Below, piece after piece: positions 46,213-54,683 of a stretch of DNA of 64,000 nucleotides. Made by a program: the position numbers and the translations under genes. Position 1 is the first letter of the stretch; every line of letters begins with the position of its first letter. Source of the DNA: Komagataeibacter xylinus NBRC 15237 (GTDB taxonomy: Bacteria; Pseudomonadota; Alphaproteobacteria; Acetobacterales; Acetobacteraceae); assembly GCF_001571345.1 (NCBI RefSeq), contig NZ_BCTP01000014.1:1-64000 (forward strand), in the 5' to 3' direction. Below the pieces are notes generated by a model. It was not told where the DNA came from, did not search any database, and saw only the letters and a program-made list of their open reading frames with translations.

Positions 46213-46292
46213 TAAAAGTTTTGAGGTGCCACCTTTTTTCAGAAAGGCGGTGCTCCTCGAAGCTTTTTGCAAAAAGCTTAACCAAAAAACGT
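46213..46292. repeat. Cruciform intergenic repeat (copy 9)
   Basis: Outer arms AAAAGTTTTGAGG/CCAAAAAACG and both hairpins are recognisable with some decay (CACCTTTTTTCAGAAAGGCGGTG and GAAGCTTTTTGCAAAAAGCTTA). The upstream extension GAAAACAACTCATTGATAAAA is shared with other copies. Confidence 0.85.
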
Positions 46293-46370
46293 CCTTATGA
46301 TTTCTGGATGTTTTCCGGGCTGACTTTTCAGACAGTTTCTCATGTCTGAACGCAGACCACATGAATGCAA

Positions 46371-46401
46371 ACGGGCCGCATGGCATCACCATGCGGCCCG
46401 T
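46371..46401. terminator. Perfect 13-bp hairpin, possible terminator
   Basis: ACGGGCCGCATGG and CCATGCGGCCCGT flank a 5-base loop. Reading on the minus strand it is followed by TTTGCATT, a weak T-tract. It lies ~180 bp past the porin stop, so it is a candidate secondary terminator. Confidence 0.45.
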
Positions 46402-46516
46402 TGCGTAATCATAAGGGCGTAATGCCCCCTTCAATGCGGCTTGCCGTGGTCACCTGAAGACGGCGTAAAAACACCCACCCACAGAACAGTCTGAAAATTA
46501 CGAACGCATCTGTTTT

Positions 46517-46568
46517 AAAGCTGTTTTCAAAACTTCAGGAAACGCCGCCCCCATGAAGCAGGGCGGCG
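46517..46568 (-). terminator. Rho-independent terminator of the porin gene
   Basis: The hairpin CGCCGCCC/GGGCGGCG (46543-46568) lies 12 bases after the porin stop on the minus strand and is followed by TTTCCTGAAGTTTT. The flanking AAAGCTGTTTTCAAAACTT looks like a degenerate cruciform repeat, so this terminator may derive from one. Confidence 0.65.
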
Positions 46569-46580
46569 CCCCGAAGGCTG

Positions 46581-48290
46581 TTAGAAAGCGGCCTGGATAC
46601 GACCGGCCACGGAATTGCCATCACGGCCATACAGGTCATACAGCGCGCTGTTGCGGCTGACGATGATGTGGTTGAAGTCAAGCATGAAGCGGAAATGCCG
46701 GTTGGGATACCAGTTCACCCCTGCCGACCAGACCGTCTGCTGTCCGCCACGGATACCACCGGGAGTGCCCAGTGCGCTATCCAGATCCGCTACGCTGTAA
46801 CGGGCAGACAGTTCCAGCGCGCCCCAGTAACCGTGGGCGGGGTCAAAGGCATGGTCAACACCCGGAGCGGCGAATGCACCTTCCTTGATGTTGTAGCTAC
46901 GGGCCTTGCCAAACAGGGTGTAGTTGGCCGCGCCATAGTAACCCTGGAAATTGACGGAGCCACGGTTGGCGGCACTTGCACCGTAGTTATCACCACGGGT
47001 CACGCCGATGTGGTAGTATTCACCCTTCAGCACCAGGCGCTTCCAGCGGAAGCCAAGTTCGGGACCAGCCGACCAGATGCTGCCCACATTGCCCACCGTC
47101 GTGCTGAGGAACTTGGTGGTGGTCAGGTTGACTTCAGGCCCTTCGGAGAAGGTGTAGCTGCGCGAACCGCCATTCTCCGCAACCTTGAATGCGGTAATGC
47201 CAGACAGGCCAACATGCACGTCGATATCCTTCGACATGTAGGGACGGCCCGCCACGCGGAAGGTCGCACCGCTCTGGCTGTCGGCAATGCCGGTATAGCT
47301 GTTGACGCCGGTTACCTTTTCAGGCGAGCCGCCACGGCTGCCATAGCTCTGGCCGGTCACGTAACCCGCAATCCACCAGCGCTTGGCATAATGCAGTGCG
47401 CCGAGGCTCATGCGCGCATCGCCTGCGGCGATGTTACGCACGATATCGGTAATGGCGGGGCGTTCCATCATCTCGAATTCGTTCGAGCTTTCGGAGTCTT
47501 CTTCCGTCACGCGCGGCTGGAAGTAACCGGCGGTGATGACGGTGTTATGGAAGCCGGCATAGTTCAGGTTGGCTTCATACAACGTCGAGGCGCCATCGCC
47601 CGTGCCGTTACCGAAGTCAGGCGTGATGTTGGCAATCCAGTTCTTGTAACGGAACGAGATGGGAATACGCAGGCGGCGGGCGTTTTCGGCCAGGCTGGAG
47701 AAATCGCCACGCGCCTCGCCCCGGCGCGGGGACATGCCCATGAAGCCACCGATATCTTCATGGAAAGCAAGGCCGATGGACATGGCATACATGCCATCAT
47801 CAGATGAAATGGTCGGGCGACCACCGGGGAAGCCCACCATCATGCCACCAAGGTGCAGCGCCTCTTCCTTTTCCGTCGCGGCGCGGAAGGAGGCCCAGGA
47901 GGAAGACACGCCACGGTCGGACGGCGGCGTGCCGAGATCGGCCTTCTGCATCACGCTGCCAAAATTGCTACCCGTGCCGGTGTCGCCACCGATATGGATG
48001 TCACGCGCATAGCTTTCGGGCAGGGGCTGGCCATTGGCGGCGGCAACCCGGCGGGCCTGAGCCGCGTTGGCGGCGGTGGTGTTGGGGGCGTGCACTTCAG
48101 CACGGGCAAGGCGCTGGCGCAGGACATTGATCTGGCCTGACATTTCACGCCGCATTTCCAGCATCTCGCGCTGCAGGGCCTGAATCTGGGCCGCATCGGA
48201 GGCGGATGCCGCGTGAGCCGACTGCAGGGAGCACGCCCCCCACAGGGCAGAGGAACCAAGCAACAGTGAAGCAGCTGAGCGGCGAATCAT
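46581..48290 (-). CDS. Phosphate-selective porin (OprP/OprO family)
   Basis: The protein is 569 residues. A signal peptide (SAASLLLGSSALWGACSLQSAHA) is followed by a coiled coil (AAQIQALQREMLEMRREMSGQINVLRQRL, ~25-60) as in OprP-type trimeric porins, and then a long beta-barrel ending in aromatic F (GRIQAAF). ATG 48290 has GGA at suitable spacing; ATG 48299 is the alternative. A PHO-box-like triple repeat is upstream and pstS is the next gene, so uptake of phosphate across the outer membrane under starvation is likely. Confidence 0.87.
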   Translation of the reverse strand: MIRRSAASLLLGSSALWGACSLQSAHAASASDAAQIQALQREMLEMRREMSGQINVLRQRLARAEVHAPNTTAANAAQARRVAAANGQPLPESYARDIHIGGDTGTGSNFGSVMQKADLGTPPSDRGVSSSWASFRAATEKEEALHLGGMMVGFPGGRPTISSDDGMYAMSIGLAFHEDIGGFMGMSPRRGEARGDFSSLAENARRLRIPISFRYKNWIANITPDFGNGTGDGASTLYEANLNYAGFHNTVITAGYFQPRVTEEDSESSNEFEMMERPAITDIVRNIAAGDARMSLGALHYAKRWWIAGYVTGQSYGSRGGSPEKVTGVNSYTGIADSQSGATFRVAGRPYMSKDIDVHVGLSGITAFKVAENGGSRSYTFSEGPEVNLTTTKFLSTTVGNVGSIWSAGPELGFRWKRLVLKGEYYHIGVTRGDNYGASAANRGSVNFQGYYGAANYTLFGKARSYNIKEGAFAAPGVDHAFDPAHGYWGALELSARYSVADLDSALGTPGGIRGGQQTVWSAGVNWYPNRHFRFMLDFNHIIVSRNSALYDLYGRDGNSVAGRIQAAF

Positions 48291-48358
48291 ATTAACCATT
48301 CCGTAATGAAGAATGGGTTCATTTAAGGGCGCGACACAGTTTTGTGTGTTATGTTTCC

Positions 48359-48387
48359 GATACAGTTTCATGAAGGTTTTATGACAA
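48359..48387 (-). promoter_or_regulatory. PHO box-like site upstream of the porin gene
   Basis: On the minus strand there are three 7-base units at 11-bp spacing: TTGTCAT-AAAA-CCTTCAT-GAAA-CTGTATC. This matches PhoB-site organisation (CTGTCAT-N4-CTGTCAT). It lies ~70-95 bp upstream of the porin start. Confidence 0.7.
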
Positions 48388-48400
48388 TCCTCCATACAGA

Positions 48401-48424
48401 AAAACCGCCCGGAAACCGGGCGGT
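48401..48424 (-). terminator. Rho-independent terminator of pstS
   Basis: On the minus strand the hairpin CCGCCCGG-TTT-CCGGGCGG is followed by TTTTT. It lies about 30 bp after the pstS stop codon. Confidence 0.88.
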
Positions 48425-48453
48425 CCTGTTACATCATTACTTGATGGGAGGTC

Positions 48454-49473
48454 TTATTTAGCGCTGTCCCACTGGCGCAGGATCTCGGTCCTGACCGTGG
48501 CGGGAACCGTGACGTAGTCAAGCTTGTAGGCCGCGGCATCGCCGCTCTTGAGCGCGTAGCCAAAGAACTTGCGCACCGCAGCGCCATGCTCGGCCTTGGC
48601 GGTGGGCACCGGCACGAGCACATAGGTGGGCGAGACAATCGGCCATGCACCCGCACCTGCCGTGTCGAGCAGGTCAACGGCGAAGTGGGAAGCGTCCTTC
48701 CAGTCCGCGGCCTCGGCAGCGCTCTTGAAGCTATCCATATCGGGGGCGACATAGGCGCCGCTATGGTTCTTCAGCTTCACGGTCACCATGTGCGCGTTGG
48801 CGGCGAAGGCATATTCGACATAACCGATCGCGCCCTCGGTGTTGCGCACGGAGGCGGCAACCCCATCATTGCCACGCGCGCCAATGCCACCGGGCCAGGC
48901 GATGGATGCGCCTGTGCCCTGCCCTTCGCGCCACTCGGGCGAGACACGGGCGAGATAGCCGGTAAACACCGCCGTCGTGCCCGAGCCATCGGCGCGGTGC
49001 ACGGTGGCGACTGCCGTGTCAGGCAGTTTCACGCCAGGGTTGAGGGCGGCGATGCGCTTGTCGTTCCACTGCTCGATCTCGCCACGATAGATAGCGGCGA
49101 GCGTGGGGCCATCAAGCTGGATCTGGTTGGCGGCAATGCCCGGCAGGTTGATGACCGGCACGATGCCACCCATGACCGTGGGGAACTGGAACAGATGGGC
49201 GTTTTCCAGCTTCTGCGCGTCCATTGGCACGTCGGAAGCGCCAAAATCAACCGTGCCCGCCAGGATCTGGTTCTGCCCGGCAGAGGAGCCGACCGTCTGG
49301 TAATTCAGGTTGACGCCCGCAGCACTGCGCGCATCCGCCCCCCAGGCGCCATAGATGGGCGCGGCGAAGCTGGAACCGGCCCCTGTAATGTCAGCGGCAT
49401 GGGCCATGACGGGCAGGGCGCTTGCCAGCAGGGCACAGGTAAGCATTCGAGCAGGAAAGGACATAATACTCAT
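48454..49473 (-). CDS. pstS: Periplasmic phosphate-binding protein PstS
   Basis: The protein is ~339 residues with a signal peptide (LTCALLASALPVMAHA). The phosphate-binding motifs ITGAGSSFAAPIY, VGSSAGQNQI, DFGASDVPMDA and HRADGSGTTAVFT are intact. It would feed an ABC phosphate importer, but pstCAB are not adjacent; the gene is followed by its own terminator. Start choice is uncertain: ATG 49473 has GGAG close upstream, and 49485 and 49464 are alternatives. Confidence 0.93.
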   Translation of the reverse strand: MSIMSFPARMLTCALLASALPVMAHAADITGAGSSFAAPIYGAWGADARSAAGVNLNYQTVGSSAGQNQILAGTVDFGASDVPMDAQKLENAHLFQFPTVMGGIVPVINLPGIAANQIQLDGPTLAAIYRGEIEQWNDKRIAALNPGVKLPDTAVATVHRADGSGTTAVFTGYLARVSPEWREGQGTGASIAWPGGIGARGNDGVAASVRNTEGAIGYVEYAFAANAHMVTVKLKNHSGAYVAPDMDSFKSAAEAADWKDASHFAVDLLDTAGAGAWPIVSPTYVLVPVPTAKAEHGAAVRKFFGYALKSGDAAAYKLDYVTVPATVRTEILRQWDSAK

Positions 49474-49566
49474 GTTCTCCGACATGAAGAATACAGACGC
49501 GTCTGGCCTTGCAGCCGACAGGCCGGAGAATAAAAAATTAACATCCGTAATGAAAATGATATGTCC

Positions 49567-49595
49567 ATGACAGTTTTATGAAGGAAATATGAACC
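49567..49595 (-). promoter_or_regulatory. PHO box-like site upstream of pstS
   Basis: The minus strand reads GGTTCAT-ATTT-CCTTCAT-AAAA-CTGTCAT: three 7-base units at 11-bp spacing, the same pattern as upstream of the porin gene. It sits ~95-120 bp before the pstS start. Confidence 0.72.
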
Positions 49596-49619
49596 CCCAA
49601 TACCTGCCACGGCCCCCCG

Positions 49620-51062
49620 TCAGGCGCGGCTGTACACATCCTCGAGCCGCACGATATCATCTTCGCCCAGATACGGGCCGGACTGCACCTCGATCAGCGT
49701 GAGCGGAATGCGGCCGGGATTTTTCAGCCGGTGCGTGGTTCCCAGCGGCAGGTAGACGCTCTCGTTCTCGCGCACCAGAATCTCCTCCTCATTGCGCGTG
49801 ACCAGCGCCGTGCCTTCCACCACCACCCAGTGCTCGGCGCGGTGATAATGTTTCTGCAGCGACAGCATCTGCCCCGGCTCCACCACAATCCGCTTGACCT
49901 GGAAGCGGGTGCCCATGATCAGCGTTTCATAAAAGCCCCAGGGGCGGTAGCGGCGGCGATGGGCGGTGGCCTCGGGGCGGTTGGCCTTTTTAAGCCGGGC
50001 CACGATCGTTTTCACATCCTGCGCATGCTGGCGGTGGGTGACCAGCACCGCATCCTCATTGACCACCACAAGCAGGTCTTCCACCCCGCTCACCGCGGTC
50101 AGCACGCCATCGGTGCGCACGTAGCTGTTGGTGGTGTTATTGAGCACCACGTCGCCACTGACCACGTTGCCTGCGTCATCCTGCGGGCCGAGTTCCCACA
50201 GCGCATCCCAGCTACCCACGTCCGACCATCCGAAATCTCCGGGGATGACGGTCATGAGGTCCGTGCGCTCGGCCACGGCGTAATCGATCGAGATGTCGGG
50301 CGAGGCTGCGAAGGCGGTCGGGTCCAGCCGCTCAAAATCGATGTCGGAGCGCCGCTCGCGCACGGCCTCGCGCACGGCGGAGAGAACGGCGGGCTCGAAT
50401 TTTTCCATCTCCTGCAACAGCGTCCGGGCGGTGAACACGAACATGCCCGAATTCCATAAAAAACGCCCCGAGCCGAACATGCGCCCGGCATTGGCCGCAT
50501 CGGGCTTTTCAATAAACCGCTCGACCGCGAAGGCACCGTCATACCCCGCGAGCGGCGCCCCCTTTTCAATATAACCATAGCCGGTCTCGGCGCGCATGGG
50601 GGTCATGCCAAAGGTCACGATCCGCCCCGCGCGCGCCACCTGTGCCGCCAGCGCAAGTGCCGGGGTAACGTTCTGCGGCTTCTGCATCGCGGCATCGGCG
50701 GCCATGATCCACAGCACCGCATCGGGGTCGGTCTCGGCCGCGAGCACGGCGGCGGCGGCAATGGCGGGGGCGGAATTGCGCCCCACCGGCTCAAGCAGGA
50801 TGCGCGGCGCGGTAATGCCCACCTCGCGCAACTGTTCGGCCATGATGAAGCGGTGCTCGTTGTTACACACCACGATGGGTGCGCTGAAACCCGGCCCGTG
50901 GCTGCGCAGCGCGGTTTCCTGCACCATGGTGCGCTGCGAGACCAGTGGCCAGAACTGCTTGGGGTAGGCACTGCGCGAGACAGGCCATAACCGGCTGCCA
51001 CTCCCGCCTGACAGGATGACCGGAACCACGGACGAGGCAGGATGCGGGAGGGAAACGGTCAT
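49620..51062 (-). CDS. manC: Mannose-1-phosphate guanylyltransferase / mannose-6-phosphate isomerase
   Basis: This is a 480-residue bifunctional enzyme supplying GDP-mannose for exopolysaccharide. The N-terminal nucleotidyltransferase signature is VILSGGSGSRLWPVSRSAYPKQF, with FGMTPMRAETGYGYI and FVEKP-like RFIEKPDAANA. The C-terminal cupin isomerase domain has VEPGQMLSLQKHYHRAEHWVVVEG. Several glycosyltransferase genes lie in the same window, including three just beyond the next gene. Confidence 0.95.
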   Translation of the reverse strand: MTVSLPHPASSVVPVILSGGSGSRLWPVSRSAYPKQFWPLVSQRTMVQETALRSHGPGFSAPIVVCNNEHRFIMAEQLREVGITAPRILLEPVGRNSAPAIAAAAVLAAETDPDAVLWIMAADAAMQKPQNVTPALALAAQVARAGRIVTFGMTPMRAETGYGYIEKGAPLAGYDGAFAVERFIEKPDAANAGRMFGSGRFLWNSGMFVFTARTLLQEMEKFEPAVLSAVREAVRERRSDIDFERLDPTAFAASPDISIDYAVAERTDLMTVIPGDFGWSDVGSWDALWELGPQDDAGNVVSGDVVLNNTTNSYVRTDGVLTAVSGVEDLLVVVNEDAVLVTHRQHAQDVKTIVARLKKANRPEATAHRRRYRPWGFYETLIMGTRFQVKRIVVEPGQMLSLQKHYHRAEHWVVVEGTALVTRNEEEILVRENESVYLPLGTTHRLKNPGRIPLTLIEVQSGPYLGEDDIVRLEDVYSRA

Positions 51063-51116
51063 GGAAACTCCTGAAGCGAAACGGGATGCGGGATATTTAC
51101 AAAGCGTTTAAAAATG

Positions 51117-51200
51117 AAGGAAGTTCTGGAATGCGCTTTTTTTCGGGAAGCGTCGAAGATCACGGCCTTTTTGCACGGAACCGCCCCCCGGGAATTCTGA
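51117..51200. repeat. Highly degenerate cruciform-repeat relic
   Basis: GGAAGTTCTGGAATGCGCTT..GCGTCGAAGA and CCTTTTTGCACGG follow the element's order (outer arm, GAAGC hairpin, CCTTTTT), but the pairings are mostly broken. It sits between manC and the unknown membrane protein gene. Confidence 0.4.
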
Positions 51201-51226
51201 TCAGCGCCCTGTTTTAAAGCTGGCGC

Positions 51227-51880
51227 CTAGTGAATTTTCTGGGCATCGGCGCGCAGCACGTCAAGCGAGGTGCGCAACTGCATCTCCTTCTCGAAAGCGC
51301 TCATCTGCTCGCGCCGGTCGGCAAACAGGATGGCGTCGATGCGCAGGACCAGCTTGCGCAGCCGCCAGAACTGCTCGGCATCGACAATCAGCGTACGGGA
51401 CATGTCTTCCAGCGCGCCGACCTGGATGTATTTGCTGTTGTGGAGCGGATCATCATGCAGTTCCTCCACGAAAATGGGCACGAAGCACAGCGCCACCGAA
51501 CAGGGCGTGGGCGTGAAGGGGCGGGTTGCGTGGCCATCATACACCTTGGCGCGGGTGATATCGAACTTGGCATATTCCTTCAGCAGCCACGCCATCTGGG
51601 TGGGCGGGGCGATGCGGGCAAAGTCCGCGCGGGTGAAGTCAAGGAAGACCTTGCGGTCCCTGATGACGGTCTGGTCATCAAGGGCAAGCTGCTGGGCAAA
51701 GGCTGCTTCCTCCTGTGAATGCTTGATCAGGATATTATGCCGGGAAAAATTCGTTTCGCTGCGCGCGCTCCAGTTCAGGTAGAGCGCGAATGCCGCTCCC
51801 AGGCACAGCAGCACCGGCACGCTCATGCACGCCCACCAGTGCCGCCGCGCAAAGGCCCGCAGGCCCTTATCTTCATCCAT
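51227..51880 (-). CDS. Single-pass membrane protein of unknown function
   Basis: The protein is 217 residues. One TM helix (VPVLLCLGAAFALYLNW) lies near residues 20-38, then a periplasmic domain with several basic/aromatic helices (FLDFTRADFARIAPPTQMAWLLKEYAKF, AEQFWRLRKLVLRIDAILFADRREQ). Cysteines occur in PTPCSVALCF. I do not recognise the family. It lies upstream of manC on the same strand, so it may act in polysaccharide export, but this is only context. ATG 51895 is the alternative start. Confidence 0.6.
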   Translation of the reverse strand: MDEDKGLRAFARRHWWACMSVPVLLCLGAAFALYLNWSARSETNFSRHNILIKHSQEEAAFAQQLALDDQTVIRDRKVFLDFTRADFARIAPPTQMAWLLKEYAKFDITRAKVYDGHATRPFTPTPCSVALCFVPIFVEELHDDPLHNSKYIQVGALEDMSRTLIVDAEQFWRLRKLVLRIDAILFADRREQMSAFEKEMQLRTSLDVLRADAQKIH

Positions 51881-51895
51881 CCGGGCCGGATACAT

Positions 51896-52266
51896 GCACC
51901 CGATCTCCCTTATCTGCGCCCCAAGGTTGGACCCGCTTTTTCCGGGTCATGATAGCAGACGGACAACAAAGCTGTCATGTCGCGGGCATGCACAGAGCCG
52001 CCCCCTGCCCTTCCTGGCTGCCCGCCGCATCATATCCATCATGGTTGATAATACCAGAAAGATGCGGCCCGATTCCGATGCCGGGCCACGGCAGCACGAC
52101 CCGCATGACCGGGCCTTTTATGACTGCACGGTACAGGATACGGCCTGCAACCCGCGCCCCAGCACCAGAAACCGCGCCTGCAATAATCAATTCTTAAGGG
52201 ATGTGCCCTAGCAGGAAGGATGTGCCCCGGCACGCCCCATGATGCCCCCAGCCAAGGTAAGAGCCA
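51896..52266. other. 371-bp divergent intergenic region
   Basis: This separates the unknown membrane protein from the glycosyltransferase cluster. A 56-codon ORF (52041-52211, +) is open but has no recognisable features and codon use unlike neighbours. Promoters for both flanking units must lie here; none stands out. Confidence 0.4.
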
Positions 52267-53835
52267 TTGTCCGCGGACCTGCTCCTGACACTGACACCGA
52301 CGGAACAACAGGACCTCCAGCAGATCAGGGAGTCCGGCCAGTTCGACGCCGCTTTCTATCTCGCCACCTATACGGATGTGGCCGGATCGGAACTCGATCC
52401 CCTGCTGCATTACGTCAAATACGGCTACCGTGAAGGGCGGCAGCCCAACCGCAACTTCCGGCCCGATGCCTATCTGAGCCAGCACCCCGATGCCGGTGCC
52501 CGCAACCGCAATCCCTTCATCCACTTCCTGCACACGCATGCGGGCTGCCATGTGGCCCATCAGGGCCTGCTCACGCGCTTCCACCTCGAGGATCTGAGCA
52601 TTGGCGTGCGCACGCTGGAGCAACTGCCGTTTTTTGAACCCGGCGCCTATCACGACAGCAACCGCGACCTCGACCGCGACATGACGGACATGGCCGAGCA
52701 TGCCCTGCTGTATGGCGTGCCCGAAGGGCGGCGCATCTTCAGCCCGCTGCGCGTATCGGAAACGCTGGGCGCGCTGTGCGCGGCAAAGGGGCTGGATGAT
52801 GCCGATTACCTCACCCCCGGCGGCCCGGTGCCCGAAAGCATCGGCGTCTATTCCAATTCAGCGGGGAATGTCTTCATCCACGAAATCGCGGCCGACCTGC
52901 ATCGCAGCCTGAGCGAAGCCGGGCTGGACTGCCGCCTGCTTGATGAGACCGCCAGCATCGATGACCGGCCCGCGCTGTGCATTTTCGTCGCCCCGCATGA
53001 ATTCTTTCACCTCGGGCGCGGGCGGGACTGGGCCACGGGCGCCATCATCCGCGATGCCATCATGTTCAATACCGAACAGCCCCAGACCCTGTGGTTCGAG
53101 CGTGGCCTGCCCTTCATGCTCATGGCCGCGGGCGTGATCGATATCTGCCACCAGATGGCCGAGAGCTTCCGGCAGGCCGGGCTGCCCGCCATCCATTTCA
53201 CGCCCACGATCGGCACCGCGCGGGATTATCTGCAAAAAGACGACATGCAGCACCCCATGGCGCGCATCCTGCCGCCCGCATGCCGCAAGCGCCCCGACCC
53301 CAAGACCCCTTTTGCCGATCGCGGGCTGGATATCAGCTTTTTTGGCGGCCTCTCCGCCCACCGCGAGAAGTTCTTTGCCCGCAATGCCGGTTTTTTCGCG
53401 CAGTACCGCACCTATTTCTACTACCGCAAGTTCACGACACCCATCGATACCAGCCCGCGTGACCGGCCCCTCTCGCGCCTGGCCGCCCATGTGGCGGGGC
53501 ATTCGCGCATTGCACTGAACATTCACCGCGATGATTACGGTTTTTTTGAATGGCACCGCATCGTCAAGGGCGCCATGGCCAATGGCGCGGTGGTGGTGTC
53601 CGAGCCGTGCCTGCCGCATCCGGTCTTCCGGGCGGGCGAACACTTCCTTGAGGAAACGGGCCGCCATATCCCCAACCTGATCGAGTGGCTGACCCACACG
53701 CCCCAGGGGCAGGCCAAAGCCGAAGCCATCCGCCAGAACGCCCTGAAACTGATTGGCACGCCATCGGGCAACCGGGCGTGCTGCACGCGCATCCGCGACT
53801 TTATCGCCCATGTATGGAGCACACCGGAAGAATGA
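52267..53835 (+). CDS. Glycosyltransferase-like protein with N-terminal DPLLHYVKYGYREGR repeats
   Basis: The protein is 522 residues. The N-terminal ~160 residues hold about three copies of a module found in polysaccharide glycosyltransferases: FDAAFYLATYTDV..DPLLHYVKYGYREGRQPN (~25-60), FRPDAYLSQHPDAGARNRNPFIHF (~62-90) and YHDSNRD..HALLYGVPEGRR (~120-158). The C-terminal half resembles GT-B spore/CgeB-type transferases (HSRIALNIHRDDYGFFEWHRIVKGAMANGAVVVSE). The start is TTG 52267 with AAGG upstream. It overlaps the next gene by four bases. Confidence 0.72.
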   Translation: MSADLLLTLTPTEQQDLQQIRESGQFDAAFYLATYTDVAGSELDPLLHYVKYGYREGRQPNRNFRPDAYLSQHPDAGARNRNPFIHFLHTHAGCHVAHQGLLTRFHLEDLSIGVRTLEQLPFFEPGAYHDSNRDLDRDMTDMAEHALLYGVPEGRRIFSPLRVSETLGALCAAKGLDDADYLTPGGPVPESIGVYSNSAGNVFIHEIAADLHRSLSEAGLDCRLLDETASIDDRPALCIFVAPHEFFHLGRGRDWATGAIIRDAIMFNTEQPQTLWFERGLPFMLMAAGVIDICHQMAESFRQAGLPAIHFTPTIGTARDYLQKDDMQHPMARILPPACRKRPDPKTPFADRGLDISFFGGLSAHREKFFARNAGFFAQYRTYFYYRKFTTPIDTSPRDRPLSRLAAHVAGHSRIALNIHRDDYGFFEWHRIVKGAMANGAVVVSEPCLPHPVFRAGEHFLEETGRHIPNLIEWLTHTPQGQAKAEAIRQNALKLIGTPSGNRACCTRIRDFIAHVWSTPEE

Positions 53836-54635
53836 GCATCGCTGCCCCCTGGATGGCGGCCGACCAGACCGCCTTCGCCTTCAGGCACCGCCGCAGGAAG
53901 CCTGCCGATCTGGTCAGCCTGTGCGTCACCAACTTCAATTATGGCTGCTACATCATTGAAGCCCTCGACTCCCTCGCGGCCCAGACCCACCCTGACCTTG
54001 AACTGGTGGTGGTGGATGACTGCTCGACCAGGGATGATTCGGTTGCGCTGATCACCGCATGGATGGAGGCAAACCACGCGCGTTTCTGGCGCTGCACGCT
54101 GGTGGTGCATACGCGCAACCTTGGCCCGTCAGCCGCGCGCAACACCGCGTTTCGCCATGCGGGCGGGGCGTTCGTGTTTGTCATGGATGCGGATAACATG
54201 ATCTACCCCCGCGCCATTGCCCGCCTGCACGAGGCGGCGGTGGATGGCGGGTTTGACGCCACGTACTGCCAGCTCGAATATTTTGGCAAGGAACAGCGCA
54301 TCGGCTCGGCTGACATATGGGACCCGGCCCAGATCGTGCGTGAAAACTACGTGGACGTGATGGCCCTGCTGCGCCGCGAGGCGTGGGTGGCGGTGGATGG
54401 CTACAGCCATATTGACGAAGGCTGGGAAGACTACGATTTCTGGCTGAAATTCATCGACCGCGACTTCCAGGCCGCCTACGTGCCCGAGATCCTGTGCCGC
54501 TACCGCGTGCATGGCAATTCGCGCACCACCAACGAGGCCTGGGTCGCGCATGAAAGCCTGCGCGCCATCATGGCCTTTCGCCACCCCGGGCTGAGCGCGC
54601 GCTATCGCCCCGCGCCTGCCGTGACAAAACCCTGA
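53832..54635 (+). CDS. Glycosyltransferase, GT2 family
   Basis: This is a 267-residue GT-A enzyme. It starts (after ~25 residues) VSLCVTNFNYGCYIIEALDSLAAQ, then ELVVVDDCSTRDDS and a DxD motif VFVMDADNMIYP near residue 117. It ends with EGWEDYDFWLKFIDR, the usual ED acceptor motif. Substrates are unknown. It is translationally coupled to the upstream gene (ATGA overlap), implying they act on the same glycan. Confidence 0.9.
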   Translation: MSIAAPWMAADQTAFAFRHRRRKPADLVSLCVTNFNYGCYIIEALDSLAAQTHPDLELVVVDDCSTRDDSVALITAWMEANHARFWRCTLVVHTRNLGPSAARNTAFRHAGGAFVFVMDADNMIYPRAIARLHEAAVDGGFDATYCQLEYFGKEQRIGSADIWDPAQIVRENYVDVMALLRREAWVAVDGYSHIDEGWEDYDFWLKFIDRDFQAAYVPEILCRYRVHGNSRTTNEAWVAHESLRAIMAFRHPGLSARYRPAPAVTKP

Positions 54636-54683
54636 GAGAAGCCGCGTATTCCCGCCCACGCCGTCCTGTGCCTATATGGGGCC

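Larger units (their letters stand above)
46170..46580. other. 411-bp convergent intergenic region
   Basis: It contains cruciform repeat copy 9 (46213-46292), a perfect 13-bp hairpin at 46371-46401, and a terminator with repeat relics at 46517-46568. No ORF of note is seen. It separates the ATP-grasp operon from the porin gene. Confidence 0.6.

Noticed and set aside
46371-46401. The 13-bp perfect hairpin as a riboswitch or attenuator
   Set aside because: It lies downstream of two convergent genes, not in a leader. A terminator or simple palindrome is the better explanation.
49620-51062. A cellulose or acetan synthesis operon around manC
   Set aside because: No bcs genes and no clear acetan gene order are present. 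Only manC and generic glycosyltransferases can be supported.
52041-52211. 56-codon ORF in the divergent gap before the glycosyltransferase trio
   Set aside because: No ribosome-binding site, no recognisable features, and composition unlike neighbouring genes. It is possible but not supportable.
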